Below, piece after piece: positions 32,631 to 42,180 of a DNA stretch of 64,000 nucleotides. A program made the position numbers and the translations under genes. Source of the DNA: Euphorbia lathyris (Eukaryota; Streptophyta; Magnoliopsida; Malpighiales; Euphorbiaceae); contig NC_088910.1 of NCBI RefSeq assembly GCF_963576675.1, positions 87,488,104-87,552,103 of the forward strand. The letters are read 5' to 3'. Below the pieces are notes generated by a model. The model did not search any database. It saw only the letters and a program-made list of their open reading frames with translations, and was not told the origin of the DNA. Within the stretch, counting starts at the first letter, position 1, and each line of letters starts with the position of its first letter.

Positions 32631-34355
32631 TGATAGGGGCGTTTCGTCCCTATCTTTTAGCGTGATTTACGGTTTAATTTTAGAAGAAATAAATAAGTTT
32701 AATTACAAAAATAAAGCGTTTTGATAAAATAAAGAAATAAGAATAAATTTCGTACCTTCAGTTAATTTTCCGTATTTTTGATTAGTTTAGGAAATAAAAA
32801 CATCAAGCTAACTCGGCTCTTAAGATTTGTATTTCAGGTACGAGCAAGGAGCAAAAATCTACTCAAATACGCGGGGCGTATCATCATTTACGCGGGGCGT
32901 AAAACATGGTGTCAGCAATAATTGCCTTATCCGCAGACGCCATGTGGAATTGACTCAGCATACGTGGGGCGTATGCCACCCTACACGGGGCGTATGACAC
33001 ATGTCGGAAATAATTGGCCTAATCCTGAAAGTCAGACTGCACTGTCTCCCCGAGTCAACTCTCCATACGCGGGGCGTACCACCATATACGTGGGGCGTAC
33101 CAGGCAATTCCTCAATGATAAAATCTCAGAAACTCATTTACGCGGGGCGTACTTCAGCTACGCAGGGTGTGTTTGAGACAACAAGACATAGAATTGGTCC
33201 ACATGTAGGAGATTTCTGACGGAATGGGCACTTACGCGGGGCGTATCATGGGTTTTCTGCACCAAATAATGTTGCTCCATACTTGTACCTTGTGAAGTTA
33301 CAATCCTACCCCTAGCTTGATGTATAAATAAGAGTGACTAGCACTCATTTAGACATATCTTGACACCTTGTACATAGCTACCTCTTATTTTTCTTTTGAT
33401 AGAATAGATTCAGTTTATGTAATAAAACTCTCCCACCTCGACAGCTTGTTCGGTTATTCCGGCATTCCATCAACGTTCCGCTTCATCATTTCATCACCAA
33501 GCTCGAGAGTTCCACCTCCAAGTCCTAAGAGACGGCCTTGAGTCCGGTTGGCTAGTTCCGAGGGCCGATTCTTCCCTCTTCGCTTGCTAATTAGCTTGCA
33601 CTCTTCTTATGTACTAGGCTTGGTTGTATTCCTCATTTATGCTTTCCATATTTATAATACGTGATTTGCAATTTCCGTTTCTATATACGTGTTGATGTTT
33701 ATTACTTATTTTGATACTCGTAATTGACTATTGTGTAGGGGAACGCGATTTTCGACGCCATTCGGGCTATCTTTAGGGATTCATATAGGTGTTGCCTTAC
33801 CGGAAGTGACAAACCGAAAACCGTAGGAATTGACAAGCCACGGAACTTACGGGCCCTAGTTTCTGATCCCCAGCATTAGACACGCCTTGACTAGGAACCA
33901 CGTAGTCTAAGTACTTCACGGGTCGGTCGAACTACACGTAGTCGTCTTTGCAAGAGTAAATCGTCAACCGAATATATTCGGAGTTATTGCATATTATATT
34001 TATAACTTATCGTCACCCATATCACTCCGTGGAGTTTTCCATTACATAAATCTGTGTCACCAATAGGTTAGGAGTAGTTTGTAGTTGTATCTCACACCAA
34101 CCCAAAGTATCCACCGCTTAGATAACGTATAAAACCGATTCGTCTAATACTTGCAATTATAAATCTCGTGGATTCGATACCCGGTCTTAACCAGATTATT
34201 ACTTGATACGACGGGGTACACTTGCCCCTAAGTAGTCGTAGCGTCTAGTAAAGTTAAGAGCAATTTATAAAGACCACATCCATAGATATAGAGTCCGCAC
34301 TCATAATATATACATTTCGTCGTAAGAAACTCTACCACTAGGCGCCGCGCTATCA
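32631..34355 (+). repeat. Solo LTR of a Gypsy A relative inside element A
   Basis: A 1,725-bp LTR (TGATAG...CTATCA) flanked by gtgct at 32,626-32,630 and 34,356-34,360, with no internal region. It shares the LTR start, the ACGCGGGGCGT motifs (about nine, 32,868-33,245), a TATA box at 33,323-33,330 and the 3' half with element A, but differs by many substitutions and indels. It is therefore a different copy or subfamily that inserted into A and lost its interior by LTR-LTR recombination. Confidence 0.93.
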
Positions 34356-34360
34356 GTGCT

Positions 34361-34700
34361 TGTTTGGGCCAACGGGTGGATAAAATTTTCCGCCCCATTT
34401 TTTATGCGAGCAAAACGCTTAATGAAGCCCAACAAAACTATTCCATTACGGAAAAAGAGATGATTGTTGTCGTTTTTGCTTTCGATAAATTTAGATCATA
34501 TCTCGTGTTATCCAAAATTATCGTATACACTGACCACGCAGCTCTCAAGTACCTAAGGACTAAGCAGGATGCCAAACCACGGTTGATACGGTGGATTCTA
34601 CTCCTATAAGAATTCGACATCGAAATTAGGGATAAAAAAGGAGTGGAGAATGTCGTAGCCGACCATCTTTCCCGATTACAAAGCGAGCAAGCCACATCTC
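34361..34700 (+). pseudogene. Gypsy A RNase H
   Basis: It continues the RT frame after the solo [62 protein letters not shown] stop at 34,607 falls where Gln is expected (LLL-stop-EFDIEI). Confidence 0.88.
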
Positions 34701-35299
34701 CGGAAGTTGTGGAGATCAAGGAGACCTTTCCCGATGAAACTCTCTATGCGGTAACACCTTTACCTTGGTACGCCGATATGGCAAACTTCAAAGCCGGTAA
34801 TATTCTTCCCCCGCACCTTACTTACGAGCAATGTAGGAAGTTCTTTCACGACGCTAAGAATTATTTTTGGGAAGAACCCTACTTGTTTAAATCTTGTGTT
34901 GATAATATCATTCGTAGGTGCATACCGGAAGAAGAGGCCATGGGGGACCAACGTCTCCTCCAACTCAATACCCTCGATGAACTTCGTCTCGGTTCGTATG
35001 AAAATGCCAAGATTTACAAGGAACGTACGAAGAAATGGCACGATAAGCACGTACAAATTAGGGAATTCAATAAGGGGGACCAAGTCCTCCTATATAATTC
35101 TCGCCTCCGCCTGTTCCCAGGAAAATTAAAAAGTCGGTGGTCGGGACCGTACACCGTTATTAATGCCCACTCGTCCGGAGCGGTCGACATCCAAGGTTCC
35201 GACAACGCAACTCACCGGGTGAACGGCCACCGTCTGAAAATATACTGCGGAGGCACTCTTCCACAACACGGCGAAGCCACATTCCTCCAAACACCGTAA
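34701..35299 (+). pseudogene. Gypsy A integrase remnant with the catalytic core deleted
   Basis: The frame enters the zinc-binding N-terminal part (YEQCRKFFHDAKNYFWEEPY, IIRRCIPEEE) and, within three or four residues (junction at about 34,936-34,942), is already in the C-terminal part (DQRLLQLNTLDELRLGSYEN, KWHDKHVQIREFNKGDQVLL, KLKSRWSGPYTV). The D-D-E core of about 250-300 residues normal for Athila is missing. The remaining frame stays open to 35,299, so the deletion is in frame. Confidence 0.9.
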
Positions 35300-37172
35300 G
35301 CATGCACACATCCGGAGAAAGTCGAGCTACTCCGACTCTAAACGTAGCCTCGGTTTGCGTCCCTCAAACCCTTTGTATATATGTATCATATCCGTTTGTT
35401 TTCTTTCCTTTCTTCTTCAATTAAAAAAAAAAAATTCCATACTGACCCAAGTTTCTTACGCGGGGTGTACACACCAGCACGCCCCGCGCTGTTGAGTCTC
35501 TGGCACCATTTTAATAACCGTCACGCAGGGCGTACTCCCTTTTACGCCCCGCGTGTTAGTCATTTTTCTTGCATAAAAATCTCAGAAACTCAAACACGCG
35601 GGACGTCCCTCGTAGTGCGCCCCACGTATTTGAGTCTCTGGTCAAAATGTACTTAAAACGTACCTCCTACGCGGGGCGCCCCCCTGGGCACGCCTCGCGT
35701 AGGACCTGACCTTCACGGGTCCTATTTTTAAATTCCATCTTTATTTTTGTTTTTGTTTTTCTTCTTTTTTTTGCGACGTCCTTAGAATAGACGTCATTTT
35801 AATAACACGGAGGGCCGTGCAACCCCGCACTTACCGTTTGTTTTGCACGAACAAAAACAAAAATAAAAATTAAATAAACAACAAAATAATTAAACTAATT
35901 TATTGATTCTTTAATTTTTCCGACACACTACCCCCTCGGAAATTAATTAAAAGTTCCGTTATTTGTCCTTAGATGTAAAGACATTAATACAAAGGATCAG
36001 TTTTAGTAAGAAATTTTAGTCTTAATTCTGAAGCTTTAGAATTTATGCAAAGCCTAGGTTCGTACTAAACAAAAGCATTGAGTCCTAACCCAAAGGTTAT
36101 CTCTATAATAAAATTTAAAAAGGCAATAAAAACGGGATAGTTGAAAATTTGACGAGAACTTGAACGTACATAATTTAACCCGAAATTTTGTGAGATATTT
36201 TTTAGCCTAAAAGAGTTCGTACGAGAACTCTATTTCTTTCACAATTTTTCGAGAGCTTTGACTTCACTCGAGTCATAGAATTTGCACCTAATACCGGGTT
36301 AAGTACACTTATTTTGGTTAAAATGGCAATAGATGATAAAACGAACCCACTTAGTCCAATTCTTTTCCTAAATTATTTTTCTCGTTTTCATCAACCTCTA
36401 GGAAACCCCCTCGAGCCTACTAACCGACTTTTCTTGTTAATACCCTTTTTAACAATTAACCCTTTTTCCTCTTGTTTAAATACCAACAAAATCAATTCGC
36501 ACCCGAAATAAGCCAATGCCTTGATAAGTAAGCACCATGAGTTTTCAAATTCGTTTTTGTGTCGCTCTCAAAACAAAAAAGAAAAAGAAAAACACAATAA
36601 AGAGCAAAAAGGCATTCTCAAGCTCCACCGGAGCAAATTCGAGTTATACTTTGTGAACTTACTAAGGCCAAAATAAAAGCACGGTGCGATCATCAAAATG
36701 GTGTTTAAACTCGAGTTTCCAAAAATTAACCACTAAAAAAGCCACCCACATTACAACCCCCCTCCGGGTTCATTTTTAATATTGCCTAGACCATAACATA
36801 TGAGGAAAAACCCGGATGAAAATGCAAACTCAAAGTGACTTCGAGTAAGTACAAAGAAGAGTGCAAAAACACCAACCCACCAACATTCGAGTGTAAGAGT
36901 GAAATCCTTTGGTGAGGTACTATCGGGTTCTCAAAAGATAATCAACCCCCGTTAATACTGCCTATTAAATTTGACCATGGAGGTTTCAAACAAGTTTTTG
37001 GTCACTCATTTTTTTTGCGTAGGTACTTGTCGAAAACTTTGCATAAAACTTTAGCTTCGGAATCACACACTTGGTAAAACCAACCGACGGTTTGTTTCTT
37101 AATAATCTCAATCCTTTGTCTTTCAATTTCTTTTACTTGAGGACAAGTAAAAATTTAAAGTCCGAGGAGGTT
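35300..37172 (+). other. Gypsy A 3' non-coding region
   Basis: About 1.87 kb holding the paired inverted motifs (35,458-35,700), an AT-rich stretch, and text shared with element B before the LTR (tggggacaagtaaa-type word, then GAGGAGGTT). No env-like ORF is left. Confidence 0.75.
35458..35700. repeat. Four convergent pairs of ACGCGGGGCGT / ACGCCCCGCGT
   Basis: Forward copies start at 35,458, 35,523, 35,596 and 35,669. Inverted copies start at 35,479, 35,544, 35,617 and 35,690. Within every pair the distance is exactly 21 bp, leaving a 10-bp gap; pairs are 65, 73 and 73 bp apart. Pair 3 is embedded in a longer inverted repeat, CAGAAACTCAAA on the left and TTTGAGTCTCTG on the right. Confidence 0.9.
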
Positions 37173-38967
37173 TGATAGGGGCGTTTCATCCCTATCTTTT
37201 AGCGTGATTTACGGATTAATTTTAAGAGAAATAAATAAGTTTAATTGCAAAAATAGAGTGTTTTTAATAAAATAACGAAATAAAAATAAATTCCGTACTT
37301 TCGGTTAATTTTCCTTATTTTTGATTAATTTAGAAAATAAAACGTCAAGCTAACTCGGCTCTCGAGAATTGTATTTCAGGTACGAGCAAGGAGCAAAAAT
37401 CCTTTGATATACGCGGGGCGTGGAACACTTGGTCAGAAATAATTGTTCAATCCACAGGCACCACGTGGGATCTAGTCACCAATACGCGGGGCGTATCAAC
37501 AACCACGCGAGGCATGGAACATGTGTCAGAAATGATAAGCCTAATCCTGAAAGTCAGACTGCATGGTCTCCCTGAGTCAACTACCCTACGCGGGACGTAC
37601 CACCTTACACGCGGGGCGTGTAAGGAAGTTCTTCAATCCAAAAAGCTCAGAGACTCATTTACGCGGGGCGTGCTTCAACTATGCGAGGCGTAAAAGACCC
37701 AATTCAAGCAATAAAATCTCAGAAACTCAACCACGCGAGGCGCACCCAAGTCTACGCGGGGCGTGGTTGAGACAACAAGATCTGGATTTGGTCCACATGC
37801 AGGATATTTCTGACGGAATGGGCAACTACGCGAGGCATACTCCACCACACGCGAGGCGTGTCATGGGAAATCTGCAGAAAATCATGTTCCTCCATGCTTG
37901 TATTTTGTGAAATTACAATTCTACCCCAAGCTTGATGTGTATAAATAGGGGATGACTCTTAGACTTTAAAAATACCATTGATATACAATTTTACTATAGT
38001 TAAAGCTCTTGTTATTTTTGTTTGAGATTGTATTTATAGAGCAAAAATCTTCCACCTTGAGAGCTTGTTCGTTGATTCCAGCGTTCCATCAAAGTTCCGC
38101 TCCATCTCCGCTCACCAAGCTCGAAAGCTCCACCTCCAAGTCCTAAGAGACGGCCTTGAGTCCGGTTAGCTAGTTCCGAGGGTGGATTATTCCCTTTTTA
38201 CTTGCTAACTAGCTTGCACTCTTCCTATGTACTAGGCTTGGTTATATTCCGTATTTACGTTTTCCATATTTATAATATATGATTTGCAATTTCTGTTTCT
38301 ATATACGTGTTGATGTTTATTGCTTGTTTTGATACTCATAATTGATTATTGTGTAGGAGAACATGATTTCCGATGCCATTCGGGCTATCTTTAGGGATTC
38401 ATATAGGTGTTGCCTTACCGGAAGTGACGCTCCGGAAACCGTAGGAATTGACAAACCACGAAACTTACGGGCCCTAATTTCTGGTCCCAAGCATTAGACA
38501 CACCTTGACTAGGAACCACGTAGTCTAAGTACTTCACGGGTTGGTCACACTACACGTAGTCGTCATTGCAAGAGTAAACCATTAACCGTTCATATATTGA
38601 GAGTCATTGTTTATCATATTTATAACTTATCGCCTTCCACATCATTTCGTAGAGTTTTGCTATATAAATTTGTCTCATCCGTAGTTAGGAGTAGTTTGTA
38701 GTTGTTCCCCGAATCAACTCAAGGTATTCACCGCTTAGATAACATATAAAATCGAATCGTTTAATACTTGTAGTTATAAATCCCGTGGATTCGATACCCG
38801 GTCTTAACCGGATTATTACTTGATACGACGGGGTACATTTGCCCCTAAGTAGTGGCGTCTAGTAGAGATAGAGCATTTAGAAAGATCACATCCATAGTCG
38901 TAACGCACTTATCATAATACACATTTCGTCGTCGTTAAAGAAGCTCTACCTAGCCATTTACACATTA
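37173..38967 (+). repeat. Gypsy A 3' LTR (1,795 bp)
   Basis: It follows the polypurine tract GAGGAGGTT. It is the same length as the 5' LTR, with a TATA box at 37,940-37,947. Many of the differences are C/T or G/A at CG sites within the GC motifs (for example ACGTGGGGCGT in one copy, ACGCGGGGCGT in the other). Confidence 0.93.
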
Positions 38968-40628
38968 GTTACCCTTTTTGGGTAATTTTGTCTTTGGTCA
39001 GCACCATTGTGCTGAGCATGCCAACATACCTTAGTGGTATGACCTTTCTTTCTGCAGAAGTCGCATTGGACAGTTCGTTTATTATACCAACACACATCTA
39101 TTGTGTGTCCTCTTTTCCCACAACAGTCACACTGAGTGAACTGTCTACGCTGACCAGTACGTGAGTGCTCAGCGTGGGATTTATTTTTAGTTGAACCTTT
39201 TATTTGGTTCTGTAGAGTTGTGACATCCTTTCTCAGTTTCTTTAAATCTGATTGGACTTCCGAGACAAACTTGTGCATGATTTCCATGTTGTCATGCAAA
39301 GTTGAGTTGTCTTGGAGAAGATATCGAAGGCCACTGAGTTTGGCCTCTTCAATCTCGTCACATCGCCTGCTGAGTGCTTTTATTTTATTGTTACACTTTT
39401 TAGTTAGTGTATATAGATCACTCAGGGCGTTGACCATTTCATTTCTAAGCAAGGGTAAAGATGTTACCTCATTGGAGTGTTCCTCTTGGTCAGTATCATC
39501 CGAGAGGTCAGCTTGCTCGGATTGGCATTGGTCAGCAGCGTCATCGGCCATGAAGCATATATTTGCAGTTTCATTTACGTCAGCTTCTGATGAGGTTGAC
39601 TCATCACTGTCACTCCATGTAGCTACCATTGCCTTTTTGCTTCCATTCTTTTCTTTCTTTAAGTTAGGGCAGCTTGACTTAATGTGCCCAATTTGATGGC
39701 ACTCGAAGCATGTGACAGGCTTTGAGCTGTCCTTATTGTATCTGCTGTCACTGGACTCAGCTTTGTACCTATCACCTCTTTTGTATGGCCTCTTGCTGTT
39801 TTTATCATTATTTCTGAACAGCTTCTTCATCTTCCTTGTGAACATGGCCATTTCCTCATCGTCTGATGAGTCAGCTTCGGTTGAGTCACCTTTCATGACA
39901 AGTGATTTATGCTTCTTGTCTTCTGACTTCTCTTTAGCTTCAAATTTTTTCATAGAGATCTCATGAGTCAGCAGAGATCCGATCAGCTCGTCGTATTTGT
40001 ACGTGGTCAAGTCCTCAGCTTCTTCCACAGCCGTCTTCTTAGCTTGCCAGCTTTTGGGAAGACTTCTCAATATTTTCTTCACATGTTCCTCTTCGGTGAA
40101 GTTCTTTCCGAGCCTCTTGAGCTCATTTATATTATTGGTGAACCTTGAGTTCATCTCCGAGATGTCTTCGTTTTCATTCATTTCGAACAGCTCGTATAGT
40201 CTCATATGTTGGTTCACTTTGGACTCCTTGACTTTGCTTGTGCCTTCATAGGTCACTTCGAGCTTTTTCCATATCTCCTGTGCTGACTCACAACCTGAAA
40301 TTTTATTGCACTCTGCAGCATCTAGCGCACAGTGAAGCATATTGATAGCCGAAGCATTATTTTATAATTTTTTAAGGTCATCTTCTGACCACTCAGTTTC
40401 ACTTTTAACAACCTTTTCGTTGTCAACAGTTTTGTACGGCACATATGGGCCTTGAACTATTGCAAGCCATGCACTCATGTTTGTGGCTTGAATAAAGTTC
40501 TTCATCCTATTCTTCCAGAATGTATAATTAGATCCAAAGAATAGGGGAGGCCGACTAATTGATAATCCTTCAGGGAGTATCTGTGTTGTTTGGTTCCCTG
40601 GAAGGAAACGAGTGCTATTCTCAGCCAT
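38968..40628 (-). pseudogene. Copia gag (N-terminal to the third zinc knuckle)
   Basis: The ATG is at 40,628 (MAENSTRFLPGN), 50 bases inside the PBS. A stop at 40,362 (DDLKKL-stop-NNASA) replaces an expected Gln. The UBN2-type Gag domain follows (CESAQEIWKKLEVTYEGTSK, LRSLPKSWQAKKTAVEEAED), then three zinc knuckles: CFECHQIGHIKSSC, CDCCGKRGHTIDVC and CDFCRKKGHTTKVC. A coiled-coil-like stretch lies between the first and second. The gene is cut at 38,968 by Gypsy A and resumes at 26,897 with a fourth knuckle. Confidence 0.92.
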
Positions 40629-40677
40629 TTATCGGGATCAGCTCAAGATAGTTATATCTTTTAGTAATGAGCTATTA

Positions 40678-40690
40678 GGCTCTGATACCA
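40678..40690 (-). other. Copia primer binding site
   Basis: The minus strand reads TGGTATCAGAGCC, the usual plant retrotransposon site complementary to the 3' end of initiator Met tRNA, two bases inside the LTR. Confidence 0.9.
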
Positions 40691-40692
40691 CT

Positions 40693-42180
40693 TGTTGGTC
40701 CCGTGTGATTAGTTCCAAAGGGGGGGGTTAGGAACTAATATAACCTTTTTTTTAATTATGCTAACTTAATCTAATTCTTTGAGTTCCACAACTCAGTTTT
40801 GGTCAGCACGGCCGAGTGAGGCGTAAGACGGCTTTAGTCAGATACTGACTAGAACTGTTTTACTTGCGAGTTGGGAAATGACACTTTTGTGGTCAGCTTC
40901 CAACTCAGCACTCTGATTTACTCAGTGTCAGCTTAAATAATTTATATACTGAGTAAATATAACAAGCAACACATACAGATATATATTGAGAGAGAGTTAG
41001 AAATTACTCGGCAGGACTTATCCTGGTTCGGCCTCTCCGCCTACGCCCAGTCCCCAGAATCCCTCCGGGTTTTTTAAATCCAATACTGAGCACTTTAAAG
41101 GTAGTGCACAAACTGTTTACAAGGCAGTTGAATATGCAAAAGTACCATCCTCTATTCGTCTACTCAGCTCCTACTAAGTGCTATAAACGAACACCTAGAT
41201 TTCTCTACCGCTGAATACTTAAAACCGAGTACTCAGCACCACTCTCTCAATTCTACAATTGATACAAAATTGTTCTTTTTCAGACAAAGAACACTTTAGA
41301 TGATTACAAAAATCACTCTAGCTTTTACACAGAAATGGAAATTTGGTGTAAGATCTTTTTCTTGTTTTGATGTGCTTTGTACGTATGCTCTTTTTCACTT
41401 GTATTTTCGGCAAAGGATCCAAGAAGTGTACTTGTCCTTTTATAGTTGAAATCTGAAGACACAATCATTTAAATTCGGATCCATCCGTTGAATTCAAATG
41501 GCTCTTTCTTCCGACATTGTTCTGGTCAGCTTCAGATTTGCAGGCCAATCCTGTCGTCTGAATTCCGCAGGCGCCAGGCTTGTCTTCTTCTCGCAGGTTT
41601 GTCTTGTAGTGCAGGTTTCATCATTTAGCCAGCGGACATTTGACCCATGCATCTCGAAATTAACTCTTTGCGTAATTCCAAGGTTTCTATTATTGGTGCA
41701 GACAGTTGTCGGATCTTGTCTTTTAGCAAACGGATCATTGGTGATGTCTTAAAATCATTCAGTATGACTTTGATAACCGTTGTCTTTGATTGTCGCCAAT
41801 TCTGATACTGAGTTGACTTTCACTCAGCTTCCACGGTCAGCTTCATTCTGCAAGATATAGTTCCGAAGAAGACTTCTCTTCTTTTATGCTGAGTTGCTTT
41901 TCACTCAGCTTCTGTGATCAGCTTCATTTGTAAGCTTCGGTTCTGAAGAAGACTTTCCTTCTTTCGTACTAAGTTATTCTTTACTCAGTCTGTACTATGT
42001 TGTTATGCTGACTATGTTCTGTCTTAATTTGATTCATGTTCTTATAAATATTTTTATACTCAACATAGAACAACCGCATTAGTACAATTAAATCAAAGCA
42101 CTTAAATTTAATTGTCTTAATCATGGATTAACTTAAATAATTTTGTCAAATCAAAATCATGTTGGAAAGGTGTTTCAACA
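40693..42180 (-). repeat. Copia 5' LTR
   Basis: 1,488 bp, with the same ends as the 3' LTR. The TATA box for minus-strand transcription reads CTTTTATA at 41,437-41,444, and the 81-bp tandem repeat is at about 41,809-41,994. The TSD cctaa is at 42,181-42,185. Confidence 0.93.

Larger units (their letters stand above)
26898..38967 (+). mobile_element. Gypsy element A: Athila-type, degraded, integrase core deleted, carrying a solo LTR
   Basis: The LTRs are 26,898-28,692 and 37,173-38,967, both 1,795 bp. The TSD is gttac (26,893-26,897 and 38,968-38,972). It has a tRNA-Asp PBS and the polypurine tract GAGGAGGTT. The order gag, protease, RT, RNase H, integrase with FMDD and the MDDFSVFG motif marks Gypsy/Athila. 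The 3' LTR ends TTA instead of TCA, one C-to-T change. Several differences per 100 bp between the LTRs and at least eight in-frame stops make it older than B and C. Confidence 0.94.
319..42180 (-). mobile_element. Sirevirus-like Ty1/Copia retrotransposon, carrying three nested Gypsy insertions
   Basis: The two LTRs (319-1,806 and 40,693-42,180) are both 1,488 bp and are flanked by the 5-bp TSD cctaa (314-318 and 42,181-42,185). In minus orientation the order is LTR, PBS for initiator Met tRNA, gag, protease, integrase, RT, RNase H, an env-position ORF, polypurine tract, LTR. Integrase before RT fixes it as Copia. Three or more Gag zinc knuckles, the G-rich polypurine tract and the long ORF after pol point to the Sirevirus (SIRE/Maximus) lineage. 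After removing Gypsy A, B and C with one TSD copy each, the element is about 12.1 kb. It is dead: several stops and frameshifts are visible in gag and pol. Confidence 0.92.

Noticed and set aside
35458..35700. CRISPR-like regular repeat array
   Set aside because: Motifs alternate orientation, spacers are short and the DNA is plant nuclear; nothing supports CRISPR.
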